From: Desulfobacterales bacterium | GTDB taxonomy: Bacteria > Desulfobacterota > Desulfobacteria > Desulfobacterales > JAIPEE01 | Direction: 5' to 3' | Length of the DNA stretch: 64,000 nucleotides | Assembly: GCA_021737275.1 (NCBI GenBank) | Contig: JAIPEE010000005.1 | Span: forward strand, 62,001-126,000 | Part shown: positions 52,586 to 62,672 of the stretch, piece by piece | How the letters are laid out: every line of letters starts with the position of its first letter | Numbering within the stretch: the stretch's first letter is position 1 | Notes under the pieces: generated by a model | Database searches by the model: none | Seen by the model: only the letters and a program-made list of their open reading frames with translations | What the model was told of the DNA's origin: nothing | Translations under genes and position numbers: made by a program

Positions 52586-53167
52586 TCAGGATGCTGAGTC
52601 AGGTTCCTCTTTCTCAGATTCCTCTTTTTGGGTAGGAAACAGATCTTCTATCTCTTTAATAACTGCTTTTTCATCCGTATCTTTAGCAGTTGACAGCTCT
52701 TTTACAAGCAGTCCCTGAGAAGTGTCATATAGTTTACGTTCTCCAAAAGAGAGGTCTTTAGTGAGTTTTAAAACATGCAGATCCCTGAAAACCTCAGCAA
52801 CATCGTAAAGAGAACCGGTCTTGATCTTTTCCATGTAATCCCGATAACGCCTGTTCCATGTCTGATTTTCTACAGCAGCATCCTGCTTCTGTTTCATGAC
52901 CTCATATATTTTAGGTATATCCTTCACACTTATGATATCTCTAAGGCCAACCTGATCCACATTCCATGTCGGAATCATTATGACCATGCTGTTTTCAAGC
53001 ACCTTCAGCATATAAAAATCATGTGTTTCACCGTTCACAACCCTGGTTTCAATCGCTTCTATCCGACCCACACCATGTGCCGGGTATACAGCCAGATCAC
53101 CTGCTATAAATTCACGAACCGGTTGAGGCATTTCAGTTTTAGCATTATCCATATTTTCACTACTCAT
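52586..53167 (-). CDS. CarD-family RNA polymerase-binding regulator
   Basis: A 193-residue protein. The N-terminal Tudor-like domain (about 20-80; FIAGDLAVYPAHGVGRIEAI) contacts the RNA polymerase beta subunit. The helical C-terminal domain (about 85-165; WNRRYRDYMEKIKTGSLYDV, then AEVFRDLHVLKL) binds DNA upstream of -10. CarD/CdnL proteins stabilise open complexes at rRNA and other promoters. The C-terminal 20 residues are acidic. It precedes rluD. Confidence 0.92.
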   Translation of the reverse strand: MSSENMDNAKTEMPQPVREFIAGDLAVYPAHGVGRIEAIETRVVNGETHDFYMLKVLENSMVIMIPTWNVDQVGLRDIISVKDIPKIYEVMKQKQDAAVENQTWNRRYRDYMEKIKTGSLYDVAEVFRDLHVLKLTKDLSFGERKLYDTSQGLLVKELSTAKDTDEKAVIKEIEDLFPTQKEESEKEEPDSAS

Positions 53168-53238
53168 TAAAGCACCGGGCTCTTTTGTTTTTTATTTATA
53201 AGAAGTATTATATATCATCTCATACATGAACAATCAAT

Positions 53239-53275
53239 AAAAAAAGGGGATTGGTAACAATTGTTACCAATCCCC
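53239..53275 (-). terminator. Rho-independent terminator of the pth-hppA operon
   Basis: A perfect 30-bp palindrome (GGGGATTGGTAACAA and its complement, 53246-53275) is followed on the minus strand by seven T. It lies about 30 bp after the hppA stop. Confidence 0.9.
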
Positions 53276-53303
53276 ACTAAAAAAACCCAAAGGATTTATG
53301 ATC

Positions 53304-55322
53304 TTACAGCAACGGCACCAGAAGCAGTGCAACTACGTTCAGAATCTTGATCATCGGGTTAACGGCCGGACCGGCAGTATCCTTGTAAGGATCGCCTACC
53401 GTATCACCTGTAACGGCAGCTTTATGAGCATCACTGCCCTTGCCGCCCAGATGGCCGTCTTCGATGTATTTTTTGGCATTATCCCATGCAGCACCACCGG
53501 TTGTCATTGAAATGGCAACAAAAACACCGGTAATAATACTACCAATCAGGAGCCCGCCCAATGCTATTGGTCCAAGGGTAAATCCGACAATGATCGGCGC
53601 AATAACAGGAAGAATGGCCGGAATCATCATCTCGGAAAGTGCAAACTTGGTAACAATATCAACACAAGCAGCATAATCCGGTTTTGCAGTACCTTCCATG
53701 ATACCTGGAATTTCACGGAACTGACGTCTTACTTCATTAACAACGGCGTGTCCGGCTTTTCCAACAGCTGTCATTGCCATTGACGCAAAAAGGTATGGAA
53801 GCAGACCGCCGATAAACAGGCCGATCAAAACGTTAACATCACTAAGTCTAAAAATAAGATCCCTGCCAAGATGCTCAAATTCCTGTGTATATGCTGAAAA
53901 AAGAACAAGTGCCGCCAGAGCAGCAGAACCGATAGCATAGCCCTTTGTAACAGCCTTTGTTGTATTACCAACAGCATCAAGCGGATCAGTTACTGCGCGA
54001 ACAGACTCATCCATCTCAGCCATTTCTGCAATACCACCGGCATTATCTGTAATCGGACCATATGCATCAATCGCGATAACCATACCGGTCATTGAAAGCA
54101 TAGATACGGCTGCAGTTGCAATTCCATAAAGACCGGCAAAAGCGTCAGCAGCATAAATAGCGGCACAAATTGCGAGAACCGGAAGTGCAGTAGACTGCAT
54201 ACTTACAGCAAGACCCTGGATAATATTTGTTCCATGACCTGTTGTAGAAGCTTCGGCAATATCTTTAACCGGTTTACGGATACCCGTGTAATATTCAGTA
54301 ATAAAAACGATTACTACGGTCAGGATAAGACCAACAAGGGCAGAAGCATAGATTGAACCTACAGTAAGGCCTTCAATACCACCCATCATTTTTGCAGTTG
54401 CAGGATAGAATGCAACACCTGCAATTATCGCAGCACCAAACATACCTTTGTAGAGTGCACCCATGATATAATCGCTGCCTTCTTTAAGTCTTACAAAGAA
54501 AACGGCAATGGCTGATGCACCAATGGAAATAGCGCCCAGTACCAGTGGGAAAATAATAACATTATTGTTATTCGGGAAAAGAAGCGTTGCAAGAACCATT
54601 GCAGCAACTGTTGTTACGGCATATGTTTCAAAAAGGTCAGCAGCCATACCGGCACAGTCACCAACATTGTCACCAACGTTATCAGCGATTGTTGCGGGGT
54701 TTCTCGGATCATCTTCCGGAATACCGGCTTCAACTTTACCAACAAGGTCTGCACCAACATCAGCACCTTTTGTAAAGATACCGCCGCCAAGACGGGCAAA
54801 AATAGAAATCAGACTTCCACCAAAACCAAGTGCAACAAGTGCAACAGATATTTTTTTAGGATCGATATCCTGTGCTGACATCAGGGTATAAAGACCTGCA
54901 ACTGCGGTAAGCGCCAGAGAAGCAACGATCATACCTGTAACAGAACCGCCCTTGAATGCCATAGTAAGACCGGCATTCAAACCTTTTTTAGAGGCTTCTG
55001 CAGTCCTGACATTGGCAATTACGGAAACGCGCATGCCAATGTAACCGGCCAAAAATGATGCAACAGCACCAAGAACAAAACCCAGTGTGGCATAAAAGCC
55101 ATAACCGGGCACAAAAAGAAGAATGATGGCAATAACAACACCAACAATTGCCATACTTCTCATCTGACGGCTAAGATATGCAATAGCGCCGGCTTTAATC
55201 GCGTCAGCGATCTCTGTCATTCTCTCATTACCAGCCGGTGCTTTCTTTACGATGCCGGCCATAACTATAGAAAAAAGTACGCCTGCGATACCTGTAAGCG
55301 TACAAATCAATGGAATATTCAT
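53304..55322 (-). CDS. hppA: Membrane-bound H+-pumping pyrophosphatase
   Basis: A 672-residue protein from the ATG at 55322, chosen because GGAGG is 5 nt upstream (an in-frame ATG at 55334 is its neighbour). About 16 membrane helices. Catalytic motifs are [40 protein letters not shown] and [12 protein letters not shown]. The segment [16 protein letters not shown] has Lys where K+-dependent enzymes have Ala, and Thr three residues on, the pattern of K+-independent H+-pumping enzymes. It couples pyrophosphate hydrolysis to ion export. It lies 33 bp after pth. Confidence 0.95.
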   Translation of the reverse strand: MNIPLICTLTGIAGVLFSIVMAGIVKKAPAGNERMTEIADAIKAGAIAYLSRQMRSMAIVGVVIAIILLFVPGYGFYATLGFVLGAVASFLAGYIGMRVSVIANVRTAEASKKGLNAGLTMAFKGGSVTGMIVASLALTAVAGLYTLMSAQDIDPKKISVALVALGFGGSLISIFARLGGGIFTKGADVGADLVGKVEAGIPEDDPRNPATIADNVGDNVGDCAGMAADLFETYAVTTVAAMVLATLLFPNNNNVIIFPLVLGAISIGASAIAVFFVRLKEGSDYIMGALYKGMFGAAIIAGVAFYPATAKMMGGIEGLTVGSIYASALVGLILTVVIVFITEYYTGIRKPVKDIAEASTTGHGTNIIQGLAVSMQSTALPVLAICAAIYAADAFAGLYGIATAAVSMLSMTGMVIAIDAYGPITDNAGGIAEMAEMDESVRAVTDPLDAVGNTTKAVTKGYAIGSAALAALVLFSAYTQEFEHLGRDLIFRLSDVNVLIGLFIGGLLPYLFASMAMTAVGKAGHAVVNEVRRQFREIPGIMEGTAKPDYAACVDIVTKFALSEMMIPAILPVIAPIIVGFTLGPIALGGLLIGSIITGVFVAISMTTGGAAWDNAKKYIEDGHLGGKGSDAHKAAVTGDTVGDPYKDTAGPAVNPMIKILNVVALLLVPLL

Positions 55323-55354
55323 GCTTTCCTCCATATTAGTAATAAATTAAAAGT

Positions 55355-55939
55355 TTAGATTCTCTTGTTATTAAAACTGTTCATACCTTCTTTAGTTCCC
55401 TTGCCAAGAACCAGAGTGACCGCCTCAACTGTCTGCTCGATTATATGCTCAAGGACATTCAGCTCATCACCTTCAAATTTACCCAACACATGATCTGAAA
55501 CACCTGCCCCGAAACCTGACCGCCCGACACCGATACGAAACCGTATAAAATTCCCGCCGCCGAGCGACTCAATCAGCGATCGCACACCATTATGTCCGCC
55601 ATGTCCTCCTTTCGATTTTATTTTTAATATCCTAAGTTCAAGGTCTATATCGTCATGAATGACCAATATATCCCCTTGTTTAATTTTAAAAAAATTTGCA
55701 AACTGCTGCACCGGCTGCCCGCTCAGATTCATATAAGACATCGGTTTTACAAGAATAATATCAGTATCCCCGATACGGCCCCTGCCAAAGTGGGCATCGA
55801 ACTTTTTCTTGTTTAATTCGATATCGTACTGTTTTGCCAGTGCATCTACCACCATGAAACCCACATTGTGGCGGGTTCGGGCATATTTCCGACCAGGGTT
55901 TCCCAAACCGGCAATCAGCTTAGTTTTATCAGGCGGCAT
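55355..55939 (-). CDS. pth: Peptidyl-tRNA hydrolase
   Basis: A 194-residue enzyme with the family start LIAGLGNPGRKYARTRHNVG (catalytic His in RHNVGF), KPMSYMNLSGQPV, the catalytic Asp in VIHDDIDL and GGHGGHNGVRSL. It frees tRNA from drop-off peptidyl-tRNA. It follows rplY by about 80 bp, in the common prs-rplY-pth order. Length is normal. Confidence 0.96.
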   Translation of the reverse strand: MPPDKTKLIAGLGNPGRKYARTRHNVGFMVVDALAKQYDIELNKKKFDAHFGRGRIGDTDIILVKPMSYMNLSGQPVQQFANFFKIKQGDILVIHDDIDLELRILKIKSKGGHGGHNGVRSLIESLGGGNFIRFRIGVGRSGFGAGVSDHVLGKFEGDELNVLEHIIEQTVEAVTLVLGKGTKEGMNSFNNKRI

Positions 55940-56019
55940 ACAGTCCGATCCCTAAATATGGTTTTTCAAACTGCCTGCCGCAAATCACTTTGCCGGCTAA
56001 CCGGAGCCCTCTGTTATGA

Positions 56020-56688
56020 TCAGGACTCGCCTTCTTCGCCCTCAGTTTCTCCGGCAACACCTTCACCTTCTTCACCTTCTTCGCCTTCTTCGCCCTCTTC
56101 GAGCTCTTCCTCAACTTCCTCTTCTTCAGCCTTCGGTACAACAACCGTCACAACAGTAAAATTAACATCTGTCGGGATTTCAACACCTTCAGTGAGCTGT
56201 AGATCCTCAACATGAACGGAATCTCCAACATCAAGATTCGTGATGTCAATTTCAAATGATTCAGGAATATCAAATGGCAGACAAAGCACTTCCAGTTCAC
56301 GTCGGATTACTGAAAGATTTCCACCATTTTCAACACCTACGGACGTGCCAACAGTCACGACCGGTACACGGGCAGTAACCTTTCTGTTTTTATCGATTTC
56401 ATAAAAATCAATGTGAACAAAATCTCTTGAAAGCGGATGTTGCTGCAATTCCTTGATCATGGCTGTTTTAACAACCTTGCCGTCACTTGAAGTAACATTA
56501 AAAATTGCATGGGTACTTTTAACGGTCCGCAGTGCAAATTCAACATCACTGACATTAACCGTCAGCATAATAGGCTCAGTATCCGGTCCATAAAGTATTG
56601 CCGGAACTTTTCCTTCTCTTCTAAGTGCCCGTGCAGGGCTATTTCCAACCGTTGTTCTAACTTCTGCATTTAAATCTATTATTTTCAA
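56020..56688 (-). CDS. rplY: 50S ribosomal protein L25 (CTC form)
   Basis: A 222-residue long-form L25: the 5S rRNA-binding domain (about 3-92; RTTVGNSPARALRREGKVP, then AILYGPD) and a C-terminal TL5 domain (about 100-180; FDIPESFEIDITNLDVGDSV). Residues about 186-222 are an extreme acidic tail of Glu and Gly repeats (EEGEEGEEGE type), so the DNA there is a GAAGGCGAAG-like simple repeat. It lies between prs and pth. Confidence 0.93.
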   Translation of the reverse strand: MKIIDLNAEVRTTVGNSPARALRREGKVPAILYGPDTEPIMLTVNVSDVEFALRTVKSTHAIFNVTSSDGKVVKTAMIKELQQHPLSRDFVHIDFYEIDKNRKVTARVPVVTVGTSVGVENGGNLSVIRRELEVLCLPFDIPESFEIDITNLDVGDSVHVEDLQLTEGVEIPTDVNFTVVTVVVPKAEEEEVEEELEEGEEGEEGEEGEGVAGETEGEEGES

Positions 56689-56718
56689 AATATCCCCCTG
56701 GAAAACTTATTTTCTTAA

Positions 56719-57657
56719 TTATACAAAAAGCGAATGAACAGAATCACCTTTATGGCTGCGAATAATCGCTTCACCAACCAGATCGGCAATACTGAGAACT
56801 TTTATTTTATCACAAGCTGAAGCATTCGGGCTCAGCGGTATAGTATCTGTAACGACAAAGCTGGACAGTGGAGACTCTTTAATACGATCAACTGCCGGCC
56901 CTGAAAGAACAGGGTGTGTACAGCATGCGTTAACAGCCTTTGCCCCGTTATCCATTATGGCGCTGGCCGCTTCCGTAAGCGTGCCGGCGGTATCCGCCAT
57001 ATCATCAAGAATAATCGCTTCCTTTCCTTTTACATCACCAATAACAGCCATGGCCTTTGCCTGATTTGGTGCATCCCTTCGTTTATCAACAATGGCAAGA
57101 TCCGCATCAAGCCGTTTTGCAAATGCCCGTGCTCTTTCAACACCACCGGCATCCGGAGAAACAATAACAAGATCATTATTAAAATTTTCCCTGATATAAT
57201 CAATAATGACTGGAGCGGCATAGAGGTTATCTACGGGAAGGTTGAAAAAGCCCTGAATCTGGCCGGCATGCAGATCCATGGTAATAACCCTGTTGGCGCC
57301 GGCTTTTTCAAGCAGGTCGGCAACAAGTTTGGCACTGATAGGAACCCGGGGTGCAACTTTCTTATCCTGACGCGCATAACCAAAATATGGAAGAACCGCT
57401 GTTATCCGGCTGGCTGAAGAGCGTTTGAATGCATCAATCATAAGAAGAAGTTCAACAAGATTGTCATTAACCGGCGCACAGGTGGATTGAATCAGAAAAA
57501 CATCCTTGGAACGGACATTTTCGTCAATTTCAATCTGGATTTCACCATCACTAAAAGTTTTGACCTTAGCGCCGCCCAGGTCAAGATCAAGATACGAACA
57601 GATCTTTTGGGCCAGTACCGGGTTTGAATTACCACAAAAAATACTTGGTGATGCCAT
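56719..57657 (-). CDS. prs: Ribose-phosphate pyrophosphokinase
   Basis: A 312-residue PRPP synthetase with [15 protein letters not shown] at the N-terminus, the ATP-site [35 protein letters not shown], the flexible-loop [10 protein letters not shown] region and the PRPP-binding loop [11 protein letters not shown]. It makes PRPP for nucleotide, His and Trp synthesis. It follows tRNA-Gln by 37 bp, with rplY 30 bp downstream. Confidence 0.97.
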   Translation of the reverse strand: MASPSIFCGNSNPVLAQKICSYLDLDLGGAKVKTFSDGEIQIEIDENVRSKDVFLIQSTCAPVNDNLVELLLMIDAFKRSSASRITAVLPYFGYARQDKKVAPRVPISAKLVADLLEKAGANRVITMDLHAGQIQGFFNLPVDNLYAAPVIIDYIRENFNNDLVIVSPDAGGVERARAFAKRLDADLAIVDKRRDAPNQAKAMAVIGDVKGKEAIILDDMADTAGTLTEAASAIMDNGAKAVNACCTHPVLSGPAVDRIKESPLSSFVVTDTIPLSPNASACDKIKVLSIADLVGEAIIRSHKGDSVHSLFV

Positions 57658-57694
57658 TATTAATTACCATTTCCCAATAAAATTTAAAAAATTC

Positions 57695-57769
57695 TGGCAG
57701 GGGCGGGAGGATTCGAACCTCCGAATGCAGGACCCAAAACCCTGTGTCTTACCGCTTGACGACGCCCCT
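57695..57769 (-). tRNA. tRNA-Gln (TTG)
   Basis: The cloverleaf on the minus strand runs from AGGGGCG to CGCCCCT with discriminator G and encoded CCA. The anticodon loop is TTTTGGG (TTG); the T-arm is GGTTCGAATCC. It sits between ispE and prs in the same direction and is probably cut from their common transcript. Confidence 0.93.
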
Positions 57770-57803
57770 AATCAATATAAAACGCAGCTGTAATTCAATA
57801 AAA

Positions 57804-58643
57804 TCAAACGACAATCTGCGTCATGTAAACCTGCCAGCTCTTTTCAGTTGTCAGGCTTTTTTTTGCCGAACATGCTTTTTCTTCATCAGAAAACACGCCA
57901 AATACGGACGTACCGCTTCCGCTCATCAACGCACCGTCAGCACCATGTCTGACCAAAGCTGTCCGGGCAGCAAAAACTTCCGGAACCATTGATACTGTTA
58001 CGTCTTCAAGGTCATTATGCAGATGGCGTTCAGCATCAAAACTAACACTCTTAAATTGTAGTGATTTATTATCTTTTTTTTCTTTTGTCAATGCCAAATT
58101 ATACCTGCTGTAAACCGCTGCCGTTGATACACTTTTTCCAGGAAAGATAATCAGAAGCGTTTTGGGTACCAGCTTTTCATAGAATTCAAGCTGTTCACCG
58201 ACTCCGGTTGCGATGGCCGGCTTCTGAAAAATAAAAAAGGGTACATCTGAACCGATAGACAGTGCCATCTTTTTCAGATCACCTTTTGAAAAAGGTCCAC
58301 CAAAGTGCCGGTTCAACCCAAGCAGAACCGTTGCAGCATTGCTGCTGCCCCCCCCGAGACCGGCACCAACAGGAATGGATTTATCAATTGTAATATTCAC
58401 ACCTTCTTTTTGGCCCAGCACTTCAAAAAAAAGGGCGGCCGCTTTCCATGCCAGGTTGGTGCTACCATCCGGCACATCAGGTGAATTACAGATTACCCGG
58501 ATCTCATCCCCGCCAAAACGCATGGTGACTTTATCGTGCAGTCCGATACAGGTCATGAGCGTATACAGATCATGGTAGCCGTCGGGTCTTTTCCCGCAAA
58601 TGTATAAAAAAAGATTAATTTTTGCAGGAGAAATAAGCTCCAT
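57804..58643 (-). CDS. ispE: 4-diphosphocytidyl-2-C-methyl-D-erythritol kinase
   Basis: A 279-residue GHMP kinase of the MEP isoprenoid pathway. The start SPAKINLFLYICGKRPDGYH is typical, and the phosphate loop is PVGAGLGGGSSNAATVLLG. The conserved DVPFF (GSDVPFFIF) and the C-terminal ALMSGSGTSVFGVF glycine motif are present. It phosphorylates CDP-ME in the cytoplasm. It precedes tRNA-Gln and prs, a common order in this phylum. Confidence 0.95.
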   Translation of the reverse strand: MELISPAKINLFLYICGKRPDGYHDLYTLMTCIGLHDKVTMRFGGDEIRVICNSPDVPDGSTNLAWKAAALFFEVLGQKEGVNITIDKSIPVGAGLGGGSSNAATVLLGLNRHFGGPFSKGDLKKMALSIGSDVPFFIFQKPAIATGVGEQLEFYEKLVPKTLLIIFPGKSVSTAAVYSRYNLALTKEKKDNKSLQFKSVSFDAERHLHNDLEDVTVSMVPEVFAARTALVRHGADGALMSGSGTSVFGVFSDEEKACSAKKSLTTEKSWQVYMTQIVV

Positions 58644-58694
58644 GATCCTTAAATCCAGCTACCCCTGATCTGACAGAAAAATACAGATCGGATA

Positions 58695-60152
58695 TTATTT
58701 TGTAAGTTTTATGACAATAAATCCGGAATTTGCCCGGCGGATAAACATATTGATCGATTCACCGTCTTTAACTTTATCAATCGCCTCCTGATAGGTCTCA
58801 ACATTGGTGACATTTTCATGATTTATCTCTTTAATAATATCTCCGGTCATTATACCGGCTTTGGCGCCTTTACTGTCCGGTTGAACCTCCCTGACAATCA
58901 CCCCTTCTGATTCAGGAATTTTATACTGTTGTGCCATTTCCGGTGTTAACGCTGACACCCGGATACCAAGCTCATCTTTTTCAGTATCATTCCGACCCTT
59001 TGAAACAATCTGCCCGTCATCACGCTTGGCAATTTTAACCTTATATGTTTTCAATTTCCCATTGCGGACTATATCAATATCAATTTTTTCACCGACACCG
59101 ATACCGGCAATAAGAGACGTCAGCTCCCTCGTATCCGAAACTTTTTTTCCATCAATAGAAACAATGATATCTTTTGCCTGAATACCGGCTTTATCCGCCG
59201 GGTCGCCCGGGAAAACTTCTGTGACAAGAACACCCTTTTTATCTTCCACACCATAATATTCAGCCAGTTCATCGGTCAGATTCTGGATGGCAACGCCCAG
59301 CCATCCACGGGTCACTTCACCATTATCCTTAAGCTGTTCAATAATGTTGCTTGCCATATTTATGGGAATGGCAAAACCAATACCCTGGCCACTTGCAACA
59401 ATGGCCGTATTAATACCGATAACCTCGCCTTTCATATTGATCAGAGGCCCGCCGCTGTTCCCCGGATTAATGGAGGCATCCGTCTGGATAAAATCATCAT
59501 ACGGACCAGAGCCGATAACACGCCCTTTGGCGCTGACAATTCCGGCTGTTACGGTTTGCTCCAGACCAAACGGGCTGCCAATGGCAACAACCCACTCCCC
59601 GACTTTGAGTTTGTCCGAATTACCAATTTTTGCTACAGGCAGATTATCCGGAGATTTTATTTTAATCAGGGCAAGGTCCGTATTGGGATCACGGCCGACG
59701 ATTTCAGCATCATATTCATTTTCATCTTTAAAGATCACCTTGATCTCATCAGCACCCTCAATGACATGGTTATTCGTTACAATATACCCTTCCTTATCAA
59801 TAACAAATCCGGAACCGAGGCTGCGCTGCTTAAAATCCTTTTCCTGATTCTGACCAAAGAATTTTTCAAAAAAATCCGGCATAGGACCATTCTGATCAAA
59901 AGGAGATCCCTCACCACCGCCGAATTGTCTGAAGACTCTTCCGCCGCCCTTTATAATTTTTACAGTCCGGATATTTACAACAACCGGACCCACCATCTCT
60001 GCAAGCCCACTGAAGTTTTCAGGAATCATACGGGCATTTTCAGTTGCTGCAATGCTGCTTGCGGGTATGCAAAAAAATGAAATCAAAAACAGGCATACGG
60101 TAAGAAGAGAAATCATATATGCGTTTACCGATTTATATCTATTCTGTATCAT
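58695..60152 (-). CDS. Periplasmic serine protease DegP/HtrA (Do-like)
   Basis: A 485-residue protein from the ATG at 60152 (AAAGGAGCACC upstream). A signal peptide (about 12-36) is followed by the trypsin-like domain with H129 (VTNNHVIEG), D159 (NTDLALIK) and S233 (INPGNSGGPL), then two PDZ domains (about 285-370 and 395-480). It degrades or refolds misfolded envelope proteins. The loop before the catalytic His is rich in Gly, Phe and Asn. Length and domain order fit DegP/DegQ/MucD. It is preceded by the DUF1844 gene. Confidence 0.94.
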   Translation of the reverse strand: MIQNRYKSVNAYMISLLTVCLFLISFFCIPASSIAATENARMIPENFSGLAEMVGPVVVNIRTVKIIKGGGRVFRQFGGGEGSPFDQNGPMPDFFEKFFGQNQEKDFKQRSLGSGFVIDKEGYIVTNNHVIEGADEIKVIFKDENEYDAEIVGRDPNTDLALIKIKSPDNLPVAKIGNSDKLKVGEWVVAIGSPFGLEQTVTAGIVSAKGRVIGSGPYDDFIQTDASINPGNSGGPLINMKGEVIGINTAIVASGQGIGFAIPINMASNIIEQLKDNGEVTRGWLGVAIQNLTDELAEYYGVEDKKGVLVTEVFPGDPADKAGIQAKDIIVSIDGKKVSDTRELTSLIAGIGVGEKIDIDIVRNGKLKTYKVKIAKRDDGQIVSKGRNDTEKDELGIRVSALTPEMAQQYKIPESEGVIVREVQPDSKGAKAGIMTGDIIKEINHENVTNVETYQEAIDKVKDGESINMFIRRANSGFIVIKLTK

Positions 60153-60352
60153 AATGGTGCTCCTTTCAAAGTACATATGGGTCAAAATCGACAGATACAA
60201 GTCGCCCTAAAAAGCCTGTAAGATCAGTTTCAAAAAACTTACCGGTATTACGGCGTCATATAATCAATGACGGTTAAAAATTTAATTAAAATTTCAGTCT
60301 TATGCCAAAATCGGACAAAAGGAGTATTTTGAAACCGGTTATCCGTAATTTA

Positions 60353-60721
60353 TTATTTTCTTTCCTTTACATAGATAATTCTCAGATCATAAAGCATGTT
60401 TTTCAATATCTGTGCCTCTTCATCTGTCAGGTTTCCTTTTGTCTTTTCCTCAAGCATATTCATTATTTCTATGGTCTGTTTGGCCAGCGGCAGATTCTTG
60501 CTTTTTTCACCTGTTTCGGGATCTGCCAGTGCACCAAGATGAAGCAGCGCCGAGGCATTTAAAGACATAATAAAAGTGGCAAAATTTATCGCGGGAAACG
60601 GAAATGTTTCACCACTATCACTACCCGCAGATATCTTTTCTTCAGGGTTCCCGGTATTTTTTTGTTCATCGTCGGAAACTGTTTCCGTATCCTTGATAAT
60701 AAAATCTTTTTTTTCAGACAT
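60353..60721 (-). CDS. DUF1844 protein
   Basis: A 122-residue soluble protein. The N-terminal 45 residues are charged and likely disordered. The C-terminal domain (about 47-118) has the DUF1844 pattern: FPAINFATFIMSLNASALLH then LGALADPETGEKSKNLPLAK and LTDEEAQILKNMLYDLRI. Its function is unknown; the family is widespread in delta-proteobacteria and planctomycetes. The ATG has AAGGAGAGG just upstream. It lies between serA and degP. Confidence 0.88.
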   Translation of the reverse strand: MSEKKDFIIKDTETVSDDEQKNTGNPEEKISAGSDSGETFPFPAINFATFIMSLNASALLHLGALADPETGEKSKNLPLAKQTIEIMNMLEEKTKGNLTDEEAQILKNMLYDLRIIYVKERK

Positions 60722-60800
60722 GGCACCTCTCCTTTTCAGGTGAAAGTGTTGGTTTGGGGTAACGTTTCAATCAACTTTTATTATATAAAACTATAAGCTT

Positions 60801-60834
60801 ATGGCAGTCGGTTCCTGAAGGCACTGACTGCCAT
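60801..60834 (-). terminator. Possible terminator of serA
   Basis: A 9-bp perfect inverted repeat (ATGGCAGTC, complement at 60826-60834) with a 16-nt loop lies 15 bp after the serA stop. The following T content is weak (AGTTTTA), so it may be only a stabilising hairpin. Confidence 0.4.
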
Positions 60835-60848
60835 TATATATAAATTTT

Positions 60849-62429
60849 TTAAAATTCCAGCGGTGTAACCGTATTTACAAGCGGTAACGCTCTTAACTCT
60901 TCGAGAATATTTTCTGCCAACGGTGTATCTATCTGGATAAAGATAATATTTCTTTCGCCGTCTTCTTCCTGGCCAACCTGCATGCGTCCGATATTGACAC
61001 CATGTTTGCCAAGTACTGTTCCGATAGACCCAATCGAACCCGGTTTATCCACATTGTGAATCAGCGCCAGATGTCCCTTGGGAATCAGTTCAAGGCGGAA
61101 TTTATCGATCTGGACAATCCTGGGATCCTGTTTGCCGAATATTGTTCCGGATACACGAATAGTCTTTTCATCCGATACAGTTCTGATGGTAATAAGGTTT
61201 GAATAATCTTCCGATTCAGCAATTACAGTTTCAGTAACTTTAATACCCCTCTCCTTGGCAATAGCCTGGGCATTGACAAAGTTGACATCATCCTTAACAA
61301 TTGGTGTCAGAAGCCCTTTTAATGCAGCTGTTGTTACCGGAGAAAGATCGAGATCCTGAAAATCTCCGGCATATTCAATAATAACTTCTTTAACAGGACC
61401 GGTGGGCATCTGGGCCAGAAGGCATCCGATATTATCACCAAGAGACAGATAAGGACCAAGTTTCTCCAGCAGCTCTCCGGTTACAGAAGGCGCATTCACT
61501 GCATTTCTAACCGTATCATTTTTCAGAAAATCAATAATCTGGTCTGCTACTGCAACAGCAACATTAGTCTGAGCCTCTTTGGTTGAAGCGCCTAGATGAG
61601 GGGTACAAATAAGTTTGTCCTGTTCCAGAAGTGGATTATCTATCGGCGGTTCTATGTCAAAAACATCAAGCGCTGCCCCGGCAACCTTTCCGGATTTCAA
61701 TGCTTCCAGAAGATCCGCTTCATCAATGATGCCGCCGCGGGCACAGTTAATCAGCATAACGCCGTCCTTCATTTTGGAAATTTTCTCTTTATTGATAAAG
61801 CCAATGGTATCCTTTAGCTTAGGCACATGAACAGTAATATAGTCTGACTGTGCAAGAAGTTCATCAAGGGTTGCACTTTCAAAACCGGTCTTTTCAATCT
61901 GCTCCGGTGTTACATAGGGATCAGAAATAATAACCTTCATCTTAAGGCCGCGGGCACGGTCGGCTACTATTGAACCAATTTTACCGAAACCGATAATACC
62001 CAGTGTCTTATTGAAAATTTCGCGCCCCTGGAGTTTTTTCTTATCCCAAAGACCCGCCTTTAGCGTAGCAGTACCCTGGGGAATGTTACGGGATAGCGAC
62101 ATCATCATGGATATGGTGTGTTCAGCGGTTGTTACCACATTTCCACCGGGTGTATTCATGACAACAATACCACGTTTTGTTGCAGCAGGAATATCAACAT
62201 TATCAAGGCCGATACCGGCACGGCCGACAACCTTAAGTTTTGTTGCAGCCTCAAGCAGGTCTTCCGTAACCTTGGTAGCGCTCCGAATAACCAGCCCGTC
62301 ATATTCACCGATTATGGCTTTAAGTTCTTCCGGGGGTAATCCGGTATTCACATCAACATCAATTCCCTCTTCTTCCTGAAACATCTGAATCCCGATTTCA
62401 CCTAGATTGTCACTGACCAGAACCTTCAT
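60849..62429 (-). CDS. serA: D-3-phosphoglycerate dehydrogenase
   Basis: A 526-residue long-form SerA. The substrate and NAD domains (about 1-315) have VVGRAGIGLDNVDIPAAT, the Rossmann GFGKIGSIVADRARG, NCARGGIIDEADL (Arg) and PHLGASTKEAQ (His). An intervening ASB domain (about 320-450) and a C-terminal ACT domain (about 455-525; HLALIHNVDKPGSIGSIGTV) follow. It starts serine synthesis from 3-phosphoglycerate, with likely serine feedback through ACT. GGAG precedes the ATG. Confidence 0.96.
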   Translation of the reverse strand: MKVLVSDNLGEIGIQMFQEEEGIDVDVNTGLPPEELKAIIGEYDGLVIRSATKVTEDLLEAATKLKVVGRAGIGLDNVDIPAATKRGIVVMNTPGGNVVTTAEHTISMMMSLSRNIPQGTATLKAGLWDKKKLQGREIFNKTLGIIGFGKIGSIVADRARGLKMKVIISDPYVTPEQIEKTGFESATLDELLAQSDYITVHVPKLKDTIGFINKEKISKMKDGVMLINCARGGIIDEADLLEALKSGKVAGAALDVFDIEPPIDNPLLEQDKLICTPHLGASTKEAQTNVAVAVADQIIDFLKNDTVRNAVNAPSVTGELLEKLGPYLSLGDNIGCLLAQMPTGPVKEVIIEYAGDFQDLDLSPVTTAALKGLLTPIVKDDVNFVNAQAIAKERGIKVTETVIAESEDYSNLITIRTVSDEKTIRVSGTIFGKQDPRIVQIDKFRLELIPKGHLALIHNVDKPGSIGSIGTVLGKHGVNIGRMQVGQEEDGERNIIFIQIDTPLAENILEELRALPLVNTVTPLEF

Positions 62430-62526
62430 TATTTTTCTCCTAAAACATATGTTAGTGTATTACAATATTCGCACGGTGCGGCCTGACGCTACGGATATTG
62501 TCATATTAATTATTAAAAATTAGACT

Positions 62527-62554
62527 AAGATACGAATTTAGCTGTATTTGTCAA
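62527..62554 (-). promoter_or_regulatory. Sigma-70-like promoter for serA
   Basis: On the minus strand TTGACA (62549-62554), a 16-nt spacer and TATCTT (62527-62532) lie about 100 bp upstream of serA. The leader contains a small CGCAC/GTGCG hairpin; no known riboswitch was recognised. Confidence 0.55.
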
Positions 62555-62672
62555 GGACAAAGGTCTTTACCTTGCTGCATATCCGAACGACAGGATCCAT
62601 ATAATTCATTTGTTTTGATGAGATTATGGTGTATTGGGTAGTTTCACAAAAATTTTAACCGATTTTTTAACG

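Noticed and set aside
55868-56215. Plus-strand Ser/Pro-rich open frame over the rplY 3' end
   Set aside because: It is the reverse reading of the Glu/Gly tail of L25 (SSPSSPSSPSS-type peptide).
62430-62526. Riboswitch in the serA leader
   Set aside because: Only one small hairpin is visible and no known riboswitch core was recognised.
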